Source of the DNA: Aurelia coerulea | Lineage: Eukaryota > Cnidaria > Scyphozoa > Semaeostomeae > Ulmaridae | Direction of reading: 5' to 3' | Assembly (NCBI GenBank): GCA_039566865.1 | Contig: CM076949.1 | Location: 10,951,501-11,015,500 of the forward strand | Length of the DNA stretch: 64,000 nt | In this document: positions 32,662 to 42,191 of the stretch, piece after piece | Numbering within the stretch: the stretch's first letter is position 1 | Layout: every line of letters begins with the position of its first letter | Notes under the pieces: generated by a model | What the model was told of the DNA's origin: nothing | Databases searched by the model: none | Seen by the model: the letters and a program-made list of their open reading frames with translations, nothing else | Program-made: the position numbers and the translations under genes

Positions 32662-34751
32662 CGCCCTATGCTCCTCCGAGTTTGTGAGCATAGAATGGAG
32701 TCTCCTGGCAACCTTCCCCAAACTATTGAGTGCTGGATGGTATGTTGCAACAAGTGGAACCCTTTCCCCCCTCCCTTGGTTATTGGTCCTATTTCCCGCA
32801 TTTGCTAGAAGAGTTGTCCTATCCAACCTACGTACCCTATCTATTTGTTCGTTGACTAAAGACTCTTCGTAGCCCCTTTCCTTAAGCCATCCAGCTAACT
32901 CGCCTACCCTCTCCTGAAATTGGCGATCTTCCGAGCATATCCTACGAAACCTAAGAGCCTGACCATAGGGGATCGCCTTCTTCGTGTGCCAGGGGTGACA
33001 AGACTTCTTATGCAAGTACTGATGTGTATCAGTTGGCAAGCAAAACAAGTCTGTCGAAAGGACTCCCCCCTCCCCCACGCTAACCTGAACATCTAAAAAA
33101 CTAATCCTATCCCGTGATTGCTCGCTAGTAAACTTAATGGTTTCGTGGCTACTGTTGAGATGATTGATGAAAGACTTCAGCTTTTCCTCCCCGTGCATCC
33201 AGATAAAGAAAACATCATCGATGAATCTCATCCAGATGAGGGGCTTGTCAGGTGAAGCATCCAACAAACTCTCTTCCAACCGGGTCATGAAGAGATTGGC
33301 ATAGGCCGGAGCGAACTTCGTGCCTATAGCCGTGCCCAATTTCTGCCTATAAATCCTATCATTAAATTCAAAATAATTACTCTCCAAGACCAAAGACGCC
33401 AACCCCACTAGGGTATCAGTAGCCACGCCCGGGTTTTCCCTTCTATCCAGCGCCCCCCTGATGGCCTCTAAGCCCTCCCCGTGTGGAATGCTTGGATAGA
33501 GTCCCACAACATCAACTGTACACAACAAAGCCCCCTCTGGTATCCTACCTAGCTTACTTAGCCTAGACAAAAAGTGGTTAGTGTCCTTAACATATGACCT
33601 ACTTTGGCTAACCAACGGGTTAAGGTGGTGGTCTAGATATTCTGAAATATGTTCTGTTATAGTACCACAATTGGAAATGACTGGTCGCCCCTTAACACTA
33701 CTAAGACCCTTGTGGATCTTAGGCAATAAATAAAATCTACCTAACCTAGAATCTTTAATTTCCAAATACTCAGTCACTTCCTCTAGACCGGGGTCCCCCT
33801 CCCTCAGTTCTTTCAACCTAGAATTAATGGTCTTACCCAAATCTACCGTGGGGTCCACCTCTATTTCTTCATAAACCTGCCTATCGTCTAGTTGTCGGTT
33901 AGCCTCACTTATGTAATCCTCCCGATCCCAAACTACAACCGCTGATCCCTTATCCGCCTCCTTGATCACTATGTTCCTATCACATTTAAGCTGTTTCAAA
34001 GAAAGTTGTTCAGAAGAAGAAAGATTACTAAAATTCTTACCCTCCGGCGAGACAGACATTACCTCCTTCTCCAACAGCGAAAAATAGTTCTCCAGAAGTG
34101 GGTCATCCTTGGGGGGCTGCCAAGTGGACTTAACTCTAAATTTATTCTGATCATTGTCCGGTGTAAAATTGTCCTCGTTGTTTCTAAAATGCCACCTCAG
34201 CCTCATTCTTCGTTTGTAAACCTCAAGGTCTTCTTTTAGCTTTGCTTTATCGATGTCAGTGGGAGTGGGGGAAAACTTCAGGCCTTTCGAAAGAAGACTC
34301 ACGTCTTCCTCCGAAAGTTCCCTCCGTGATAGATTCACCACACTCCCACTGACAAATCGTCCCTTTAATCTACCATCTGCCATTACTTGGACTTCCTCAT
34401 CTGGTTCCTCCCTGGTTGTGGTCTGTATCGTCGTCGGATTCTCTTGATGTTGCTCTGCAGGTCGTAGGTCGCTGCTGTCAAATATTTCGTCATGATGGTG
34501 GTTGGTTCCTCTTAGGTCTTGTAGCCTTTCTGTGGAGATCTTAATTCCTGAGTCTGTGCATAATTTCAGCGCCTTTTTTATCCGCTTCCTTTGCAAGGTC
34601 TCCTTGGACGTCTTCACCTCTTCTCTTATATGGTCTAACTCCTCCCTTGTCAGTTCTTGTCGTGATCTGCGTAAATTCGCATACGCTCTGTTACGCGTCC
34701 CTTCCAATTGATCTCGGTACTGGATTAGAAGAAGAGTGAGCAGCTGATCCT

Positions 34752-34989
34752 TAGCCTACGTGTAGACCCCTTATCCAACTGGAGAAAAGGGTCTACGAAT
34801 TAATGAGCGAAAGCTTGCCACTACAGTTCCAGGTTTCTAGAACTTAATTTATGCAGCCTTTGTTTAGATGGGTTTCACACATTATTTGAATAGAGGATTA
34901 ACATAATTAATTGAACAGACGTAGCAAGCGTTATCTCATTATTTCGTAGACCCTCTATTCTGTAGGATAATGGGTCTACTCGTAGGCTA
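34752..34989. mobile_element. hAT-type MITE, 238 bp
   Basis: CTGATCCT flanks the element at 34744-34751 and 34990-34997. Ends TAGCCTACGTGTAGACCC and (reverse complement) TAGCCTACGAGTAGACCC are inverted, and an internal hairpin repeats gggtctac. Removing one target copy restores the PLE frame (AQDQ-LLTLLL). TAGCC ends plus an 8-bp duplication indicate hAT. Confidence 0.85.
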
Positions 34990-35300
34990 CTGATCCTGGG
35001 CAGTAGCAAGAATGTTCTTCCATGTTCCTTCAAAGTCATTCGATGGCTTTCCCAGTAACGACGGTGTTTTCTTCAGGCGAAGTCCGATTGGTATCACATT
35101 GACAGTCTTGCAGAATTCCAAGTAGCATCGATGGTGTTCAAGTTTAATTAAATCATTATATGTATTCAAAATCAATAATGTCCGCTCCATCTAATTATCC
35201 TTTTCTCCTATTCCAAGCAATTAATAAATATATTCTCATAAGCTCATTCGCAATATGTAATAAAAAAGATATATGTAGTCAAGAAAAACACATTCGAGTA

Positions 35301-35326
35301 AACGTTTCGGCGTAAGCCTTCATCAG
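35301..35326 (-). ncRNA. PLE hammerhead core, 5' terminal repeat
   Basis: It is identical in core to the copy at 28577-28602: CTGATGA, GGC-TTAC-GCC, GAAACGTT. It lies about 110 bases upstream of the PLE start codon at 35190, so cleavage would define a short 5' leader. Confidence 0.6.
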
Positions 35327-35680
35327 CAATAGCTTTCCAAATTAGATGGAGCATACATATAAATCTTGAAATAACAATACAATATAAAACAATAGCCTGA
35401 GCGGGATCCTGATTATTACAATAAGTCATAAAAGGTGCAAATAGGGGTGTAGCCAAAGGCGGCAATGGGAAGATCAAAGAAAGCGCAGAGTAAAGAGCTG
35501 CTAAAGTCGGCGGCGGTGTCTGTCTCGCGGAAGCTAGAAAGAAAAAAACGTGTGAACTAACAAAACAAGCAATAGAAAGATCCAAGAGCGGATTGGCAGA
35601 AAAGAGATCCCTAAAAAAACAGCGTGTGTCCCTAATGAAAAGCTGAGCGCAAAAATCAAAACAACCAAACAACCAAAATT

Positions 35681-37275
35681 GGAAGAGAGTTTGTTGGATG
35701 CTTCACCTGACAAGCCCCTCATCTGGATGAGATTCATCGATGATGTTTTCTTTATCTGGATGCACGGGGAGGAAAAGCTGAAGTCTTTCATCAATCATCT
35801 CAACAGTAGCCACGAAACCATTAAGTTTACTAGCGAGCAATCACGGGATAGGATTAGTTTTTTAGATGTTCAGGTTAGCGTGGGGGAGGGGGGAGTCCTT
35901 TCGACAGACTTGTTTTGCAAGCCAACTGATACACATCAGTACTTGCATAAGAAGTCTTGTCACCCCTGGCACACGAAGAAGGCGATCCCCTATGGTCAGG
36001 CTCTTAGGTTTCGTAGGATATGCTCGGAAGATCGCCAATTTCAGGAGAGGGTAGGCGAGTTAGCTGGATGGCTTAAGGAAAGGGGCTACGAAGAGTCTTT
36101 AGTCAACGAACAAATAGATAGGGTACGTAGGTTGGATAGGACAACTCTTCTAGCAAATGCGGGAAATAGGACCAATAACCAAGGGAGGGGGAAAGGGTTC
36201 CACTTGTTGCCACATACCATCCAGCACTCAATAGTTTGGGGAAGGTTGCCAGGAGACTCCATTCTATGCTCACAAACTCGGAGGAGCATAGGGCGGTGTT
36301 TCCTGAGCCACCTTTAATAGCATTTAGGAGATGTAAGAACCTTAAGGATATACTAGTTAGGGCTAGGCTCAGTAGTGAGGGAAATGGGGGGACTGATAAG
36401 AAGGGATGTTCTCGTTGTGGTAAATCTCGTTGTCACGTGTGTAATGCCATGAGTAATAGTGGACATTTTCATTCAAACATAGATAGCCGGGAATATAGGA
36501 TAAACTATTCGTTTAATTGTGACTCGTCAAATGTTGTGTATTTGTTGGAATGTACTGTTTGTGGTGTACAATATGTTGGTAGCACCTGCACGCCTTTTAG
36601 GCTTAGGTTTAACAATTACAAGGCGTGCAGTCATAAGTTTAATTCGGGGGCCTCAGTACCCCAGGCGGAATTCTTCAGGCATTTTACTGGAGAAGGCCAC
36701 CACGGGTTTCTGAAGGATATTAGTATTAAGATAATCGATAGGCTAACGGGGGGAAATAGGATGCGGGAAAGCTTCTGGCAATATCGGCTGGATTGCTTTG
36801 CCCCTAAGGGATTAAACACTAGGCAGGTTGATACATAGATTTGACTTTTGTTTACATTTTGGTTGTTTGGTTGTTTTGATTTTTGCGCTCAGCTTTTCAT
36901 TAGGGACACACGCTGTTTTTTAGGGATCTCTTTTCTGCCAATCCGCTCTTGGATCTTTCTATTGCTTGTTTTGTTAGTTCACACGTTTTTTTCTTTCTAG
37001 CTTCCGCGAGACAGACACCGCCGCCGACTTTAGCAGCTCTTTACTCTGCGCTTTCTTTGATCTTCCCATTGCCGCCTTTGGCTACACCCCTATTTGCACC
37101 TTTTATGACTTATTGTAATAATCAGGATCCCGCTCAGGCTATTGTTTTATATTGTATTGTTATTTCAAGATTTATATGTATGCTCCATCTAATTTGGAAA
37201 GCTATTGCTGATGAAGGCTTACGCCGAAACGTTAACTCGAATGTGTTTTTCTTGACTACATATATATATATATAT
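35681..37275 (+). pseudogene. 5'-truncated Penelope-like copy, inverted relative to the full element
   Basis: It starts abruptly at LEESLLDASPDKP inside the RT (just before WMRFIDDVFFIW) and is open through the linker. A frameshift occurs near 36190 (GRGKGFHLLPHTIQ versus GRGERVPLVATYHP). It then resumes with the zinc cluster CSRCGKSRCHVC, GIY-YIG and LNTRQVDT, ending with the 3' region, hammerhead and (TA)n. It is joined head to head with the terminal repeat at 35680. Confidence 0.85.
37208..37233 (+). ncRNA. PLE hammerhead core
   Basis: CTGATGA, GGC-TTAC-GCC and GAAACGTT are all present with the core intact. It lies at the 3' end of the inverted truncated PLE copy. Confidence 0.6.
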
Positions 37276-37279
37276 ATGT

Positions 37280-37350
37280 ACTAAAAAAAAACACATTCGT
37301 TTAAACGTTTCGGCGCAAGCCTTCATCAGTATGACTTCTCAAATTCAACA
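37280..37350 (-). mobile_element. solo PLE tail between TA tracts
   Basis: About 70 bp with a CTGATGA core and a variant stem II (GGCTTGCGCC), then GAAACGTTT (core at 37304-37329, minus), is bounded on both sides by (TA)n. Its sequence differs from the main PLE family (tgacttctcaaattcaac), so it is a second family's tail or a retrozyme-like unit. Confidence 0.5.
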
Positions 37351-37447
37351 TCAATATATATATATATATGTCGAAACGAAAAAAGTACAATACGCAAGTA
37401 AAATATATATCGAAACTTATAGAAGGCATTAACAAAAACAACACTCG

Positions 37448-37497
37448 TTTCTTTGGCGACTAGTTTCGTCTGTTCATGCAGACTCTTCAGGCTAAAA
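37448..37497 (-). ncRNA. hammerhead ribozyme, complete (inverted copy)
   Basis: On the minus strand: TTTTAGC (stem I), CTGAAGA, stem II GTCTG-CATGAA-CAGAC with five perfect pairs, GAAAC, TA, GTC (cleavage triplet), then GCCAAAG, which pairs with TTTTAGC except one A/C mismatch. All conserved core bases are present. This is the best-formed hammerhead in the window. Confidence 0.75.
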
Positions 37498-37560
37498 TGA
37501 TTAATTTACAGTGGCAACAGAGTTTATGTTTATGGTTCTTATTCATATGGTGTAAGATTT

Positions 37561-38222
37561 CTAATTATATTTATCTGACGTAAGATTCAATTTCCGTCTG
37601 GCTTTAGTTAATTTAGTTAACTTTATAGGCATAGGAATTTTAGTTCTAGGGTTTGCTTTAATGTCCGTTTCCTTAAACCTGGATACTGTGTTATTATCAT
37701 TTCTGTTACAGTTATAGTTATTGGTAGTAGCTCCAAGGACTTTCTCAAGTCGGTCTATTTCTGCGCCAATTCTTTCAAGTGCTGATTTATCAAAAAATTC
37801 GCCATATTCTTCAGCGTGCATCATTTTTTCAAATTCTTGTATGTATTTGGATTCAAGCTCTCTAATGTTGCTTATGGTATCATTAGGGCAAATATCGTAT
37901 TTCTTTTCTTTACATGGGTGTTCTGTGACAGCCATCTTTTTTGACGCTGTTTCTGTAACCATGCGGTTCTCTTTATCTAGCTTCTCTATCACTAAATCAG
38001 GAGGTATTTTGAATGTACGCATTTTCGACTTCATTTTTGTTTCATTCACTTGCCAAATTTGAATAGATTTAACTTCTTCCTTTTCACATTCTGTTTTCCA
38101 TTTGTTTTTAATCGACTGCATTTTGAGAGGATACTCACCATACTTCATCTCGATTAGGTTATCAATTTTATCGTCAATTGTCTTGATTCTCTTTTCGTAG
38201 GTATTTCTTTTTGACTCTAATT
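37561..38222 (-). pseudogene. inverted partial copy of the 378-residue protein gene
   Basis: The frame encodes the C-terminal part from about SKRNTYEKRIKTIDDK onward and is almost identical to the full copy at 38478-39614 (for example Y for N in AEENGEF and I for T in NDTTSN). It is truncated at 38222, where it meets the plus-strand repeat head to head. Confidence 0.8.
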
Positions 38223-38224
38223 AC

Positions 38225-38477
38225 TAAAATTCCTATGCCTATAAAGTTAACTAAAATTAACTAGAACTAAAATTCCTATGCCTATAAAGTTAACTAAATT
38301 AACTAAAGCCAGACGGAAATTGAATCTTACGTCAAAGAGTCTGCATGAACAGACGAAACTAGTCGACAAAGAAACGAGTGTTGTTTTTGTTAATGCCTTC
38401 TTTAAGTTTCGATATATATTTTACTTGCGTATTGTACTTCTTTCGTTTCGACATATACCTCTCCTTACGCATAAGAG
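38225..38477 (+). repeat. 5' terminal repeat with broken hammerhead
   Basis: This holds the last codons of the ORF (a short KIPMPIKLTKLTKA segment, duplicated at the junction), then jumps from cttacgtca to aagagtctgcatg. Compared with the 3' end, about 80 bases, including the CTG of the hammerhead core, are deleted. GAAAC-TA-GTC and stem II remain at 38334-38367. A leader of about 110 bases leads to the start codon. Confidence 0.7.
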
Positions 38478-39614
38478 ATGGCAGAAAGCAAACAACAGAA
38501 AGGTTTTGAAGACCAAGAAGATGAAACAAGATTTCAGTCAGGTCAAGCATCCTTTATTCTCGTCGTTATAAGACAAATCAGAGAGACAGCAACTGTCTTA
38601 TCAGAAAGCATCATAACAGAAGAAATTGATTTGGCAGGAAACATAGTGAAAATGTCTAGAATCCTTGAAGATTACGTCCAGTGTGGCCAAACAAGAGCTA
38701 CGACCAAAGAACAGAAACCATTAGACTATTCAAAGATCATACGAAAGATGAAGAAGAAGAGAAAGCTAGCCTATTACCACTTTTTTAAGAACAAGAGAAT
38801 TACCGAGATTTACAAGGAAAGTTATAATAAAAATAAAAATGAAATAAAAGTACCAAAGCACCTAGTTCCGAGGCATCGTCCAGAAGAAACGAAACAAGAG
38901 TTTCAACTACGAACAAAACACGCGAGACAAAAGTTAAAGCAAGAAATGGAATTATCAGAGTCAAAAAGAAATACCTACGAAAAGAGAATCAAGACAATTG
39001 ACGATAAAATTGATAACCTAATCGAGATGAAGTATGGTGAGTATCCTCTCAAAATGCAGTCGATTAAAAACAAATGGAAAACAGAATGTGAAAAGGAAGA
39101 AGTTAAATCTATTCAAATTTGGCAAGTGAATGAAACAAAAATGAAGTCGAAAATGCGTACATTCAAAATACCCCCTGATTTAGTGATAGAGAAGCTAGAT
39201 AAAGAGAACCGCATGGTTACAGAAACAGCGTCAAAAAAGATGGCTGTCACAGAGCACCCATGTAAAGAAAAGAAATACGATATTTGCCCTAATGATACCA
39301 CAAGCAACATTAGAGAGCTTGAATCCAAATACATACAAGAATTTGAGAAAATGATGCACGCTGAAGAAAATGGCGAATTTTTTGATAAATCTGCACTTGA
39401 AAGAATTGGCGCAGAAATAGACCGACTTGAGAAAGTCCTTGGAGCTACTACCAATAACTATAACTGTAACAGAAATGATAATAACACAGTATCCAGGTTT
39501 AAGGAAACGGACATTAAAGCAAACCCTAGAACTAAAATTCCTATGCCTATAAAGTTAACTAAGTTAACTAAAGCCAGACGGAAATTGAATCTTACGTCAG
39601 ATAAATATAATTAG
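38478..39614 (+). CDS. 378-residue basic, charged protein of hammerhead-flanked element
   Basis: I do not recognise a family. The intact frame starts in a good context (gagATGg). Residues 1-40 are acidic and polar; 90-180 are strongly basic (RKMKKKRKLAYYHFFKNKR; KVPKHLVPRHRPEETKQEF) with helix- and coiled-coil-like spacing to about 200. The middle (KIPPDLVIEKLDKENRMV) and a CPNDTTSN segment precede another charged helix (ERIGAEIDRLEKVLG) and a basic tail (KLTKARRKLNLTS). There are no RT palm residues, no GIY-YIG and no zinc knuckle. The HRPEETKQ... region might be distantly related to PLE N-terminal domains, which also combine basic and coiled-coil character (weak inference). RNA binding or packaging of the hammerhead RNA is a hypothesis only. 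Confidence 0.7.
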   Translation: MAESKQQKGFEDQEDETRFQSGQASFILVVIRQIRETATVLSESIITEEIDLAGNIVKMSRILEDYVQCGQTRATTKEQKPLDYSKIIRKMKKKRKLAYYHFFKNKRITEIYKESYNKNKNEIKVPKHLVPRHRPEETKQEFQLRTKHARQKLKQEMELSESKRNTYEKRIKTIDDKIDNLIEMKYGEYPLKMQSIKNKWKTECEKEEVKSIQIWQVNETKMKSKMRTFKIPPDLVIEKLDKENRMVTETASKKMAVTEHPCKEKKYDICPNDTTSNIRELESKYIQEFEKMMHAEENGEFFDKSALERIGAEIDRLEKVLGATTNNYNCNRNDNNTVSRFKETDIKANPRTKIPMPIKLTKLTKARRKLNLTSDKYN

Positions 39615-39676
39615 AAATCTTACACCATATGAATAAGAACCATAAACATAAACTCTGTTGCCACTGTAAATTAATC

Positions 39677-39727
39677 ATTTTAGCCTGAAGAGTCTGCATG
39701 AACAGACGAAACTAGTCGACAAAGAAA
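39677..39727 (+). ncRNA. hammerhead ribozyme, 3' terminal repeat
   Basis: CTGAAGA (39685-39691), stem II GTCTG/CAGAC around loop CATGAA, GAAAC, TA, GTC (ending 39717). Cleavage is predicted after 39717. Stem I (TTTTAGC/GACAAAG) is weaker than in the inverted copy, with two mismatches. Confidence 0.7.
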
Positions 39728-39761
39728 CGAGTGTTGTTTTTGTTAATGCCTTCTATAAGTT

Positions 39762-39770
<9 letters not shown>

Positions 39771-39810
<40 letters not shown>
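39771..39810. repeat. (TA)n tract
   Basis: Nearly uninterrupted TA repeat at the end of the hammerhead element, also the target of the next MITE. Confidence 0.9.
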
Positions 39811-39811
<1 letters not shown>

Positions 39812-40023
39812 CCGGGTGTCCCAAAATGATGTATTATCGTATGATTGCCTATATGTCCATGACCGATGAACCGATTTTCAAAATCTGGTAAAACCACAAC
39901 CAACATCTTAACATCCAATTTAGCCTTTAGGCAATCAAACAAAACAAAATTTTTGAAAATCTGTTCATTGCTTATGGACATACAAGCAAGAAAACAATAA
40001 TACATCATTTTGGGACACCCAGT
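39811..40023. mobile_element. mariner-like MITE, 213 bp, in (TA)n
   Basis: The ends ACCGGGTGTCCCAAAATGAT and (reverse complement) ACTGGGTGTCCCAAAATGAT are inverted, and similarity continues inward (tatgtccat...gattttcaaaa), giving a long hairpin. It is flanked by TA on both sides. TA target and GGGTGTCCCAAAA ends are characteristic of the Tc1/mariner/IS630 group. Confidence 0.75.
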
Positions 40024-42056
40024 ATATATATATATATTCATCAAAAACTTAAATAGAAAATGAAAATAAAAATTTAAAGCCAGCTTTCCTTGAATCTAAT
40101 CAATTATGAGCTTTTGAGCTTGGTTTTAAATGATTGGATGGAAGGGGCTAATTTAATATCAGAATCAGAATGGAGTTTGTTCCATGTATCAGCTCCGCGG
40201 AAAGCAAACGACTTTTGGCCATAAGCTGTTCTCATTCGAGGTATGGCTAGATCCAACTCAGTGTTGCGTAACACCCGATTGTGAACATCAGATCATCGGG
40301 AGAAAATCTGACAAAGGCTGTCGGGTGCAAGTCCATTTAGGGACTTATATACCATGGTAGATGTTTCTCTGTTGACTAGCCTGTCAACTGAAAGCCATCC
40401 TAATCTTTGAAACAAAGGAGCAGCCGATGAATCCAAAGGGCTGCTCGTGACAATTCTTGCAGCTCTGTTCTGCAAATTTCGCAAGGTATTCAACTTGGTA
40501 TTGCCACAGCATCCCCACACTGAGCAACAATAGCTCAAATTAGGCTCAACAATACTTAAATACATGTTTCTTAGGGTATCTTCTTGGACAAATTGTTTGG
40601 CATATTTCAAAAGCCCGAGGGCTCGTGAGACTTTCCTTTGAAGAAACTTTGTCTGGCTTCCCCATTTCAAATTGTCATCAATCATTACACCAAGATATTT
40701 CGTTTCATGAACAAGATCGATATCATTCCCATTAACTTGAAAGCAAGGGGTGATTTCTGACGTTTTGTTTATCTTCCCCAGCTTTTGGGCTGAACCAATT
40801 ATCATGGCTTGTGTTTTGACGACATTCAAGGAAAGCTTATTGCCCTGCAACCATTTCTCAAGGCAGGCAAGTTCTGCATTGACAACAACGTCAATCTCTT
40901 CAATTCTATCCGAAGAGAAGGAGATCGCTGTATCGTCTGCGTACATTGTCGCTTGTGCCTTTTTAAAGCGAAAGGAAGGTCATTTATATAAAGTAAAAAT
41001 AAGAGAGGTCCAAGGCAAGATCCTTGTGGTACCCCTATATTAAATAATTTCTACTGTATCGGATGTGACACCGTTGACTTTGCAGCACTGCCTGCGATTG
41101 TTGAGATAAGAGCTGAACCATTGATGTTCGAGACTATCAATCCCGTAATGGTGCATTTTTCAAGGAGAATTTGATGGTCTACTGTGTCAAAGGCTTTCTC
41201 TAAATCAATGGAAATCATCGCAGTATATTTACCCCAGTCTATATTGAAGAACCAATCATTGGTACATTTAAGCAAACAGGAAACAACCGAATGTAAATGT
41301 CGAAAGCCATACTGATCTGAGTACAGATGTTTATTAGAATCGAGGTACTTGTAACCCAACCAAACCACACCTTAAGATTGGTTCCGAGGATATCAAGTTG
41401 GTAAAGGAGGTCAAATACCTTGGTGTTCAGGTTGACCATCAACTTAAATGGACATCTCAATTGGCCCTAACAACTAATAAGATCTCTAGAGGTATTGGTG
41501 TGCTTCGTTATGCCAAGCAGTACCTTCCTATTTCAACTGTCAAGACAATGTATAAGAGTTTAGTGGAGCCTTACTTTAGATATTGCTGTCCTGTCTGGGG
41601 AAATGCTGGGGTGACTGCCATTGAAAAATTGTAGAAACTTAAAATCGGGCTGCAAAACTCGTCTCCAACAGTCCATTTGATGCTACTGCTTTACCAGTTG
41701 TTCGGGCGCTTAAATGGCCGACTGTCAGGGAGCTTATTGATTTTGAAGCTCAGAAAATGGTCTTTAAATCCCTTAATGGGGACGTGCCTTCTTATATGAA
41801 AGACATGTTCACGAGAGTCAACAACTCTACCAGTCGTTCTCTTAGAAACGCCGAAGTCAATCTCAGGTTGCCATTATTAAAATCGGCAGGGGGGCAGAAA
41901 TGTTTCGCGTACCGAGGCGCCAAGCTTTGGAACAGTCTTGGCCCTGAGATCCGAAATACTTCAACCCTGAGAGCGTTTAAAAAGAAGGTGCAACCATGAA
42001 TTTCTCACCAATTCTTTTCTGTTTTCTTTTATTTATTCATGACAATCTGTAATTAG

Positions 42057-42080
42057 TTTAGGTTTAGGTTTAGGTTTAGG
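42057..42080 (+). repeat. (TTTAGG)4 telomere-like repeat
   Basis: Four tandem TTTAGG units sit in the 3' UTR of the truncated RT element. It is too short and embedded to be a telomere. Confidence 0.85.
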
Positions 42081-42191
42081 TTTTATAGCAAATGTCGTTT
42101 TTATTGTAAATTAGTAGTTATTTGTAAGTTTTTAGCATGGCCCCCTAGGGGCCCCTGTAAATCAATTATTTTTATTGAGGGGCTACCATGG

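Larger units (their letters stand above)
28973..35190 (-). pseudogene. Penelope-like polyprotein: RT plus GIY-YIG endonuclease, interrupted twice
   Basis: Coding segments 35190-34990, 34751-32662 and 29520-28973 are co-linear and would give about 940 residues once the two insertions are discounted. The protein starts MERTLLILNTYNDLIKLEHH. A basic, charged N-terminal region (RRSRQELTREELDHIREEV) precedes the RT: REDYISEANRQLD, FYLLPKIHKGLSSVKGRPV, LCTVDVVGLYPSIPHGEG, KLGTAIGTKFAPAYANLFM and catalytic WMRFIDDVFFIW (FIDD in place of YxDD, as in PLEs). After a linker come the zinc cluster CSRCGKSRCHVC and the GIY-YIG nuclease VVYLLECTVCGVQYVGST, ending LNTRQVDT. Apart from the insertions I see no stops, so the host copy was intact when it was hit. 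Confidence 0.85.
28546..35680 (-). mobile_element. near full-length Penelope-like element with terminal repeats (pLTRs)
   Basis: In minus orientation, a 5' terminal repeat (35680-35225) precedes the ORF start at 35190, and the same sequence ends the unit (about 28970-28546). This partial tandem arrangement is the known PLE pLTR structure. Each repeat carries a CTGATGA/GAAAC hammerhead core. The unit is interrupted by the Transib-like element at 29521-32661 and the MITE at 34752-34989. Without these it would be about 3.8 kb. Upstream, at 35681, it abuts an inverted truncated copy, also typical of PLE insertions. Confidence 0.85.
37365..39770 (+). mobile_element. hammerhead-flanked, PLE-architecture element with a non-RT ORF
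   Basis: Order on the plus strand: an inverted 3' portion (37365-38222, minus); a plus-strand partial repeat comprising the end of the ORF, a hammerhead and a leader (38225-38477); the full unit with ORF 38478-39614; then a 3' region with an intact hammerhead (39677-39727) running into (TA)n. This matches PLE insertions (terminal repeats plus an inverted partial copy), yet no RT or GIY-YIG is encoded. I infer a non-autonomous element moved in trans by PLE machinery. Confidence 0.7.

Noticed and set aside
42057..42080. TTTAGG repeats as a telomere or interstitial telomeric site
   Set aside because: Only four units, embedded in a retrotransposon 3' UTR.
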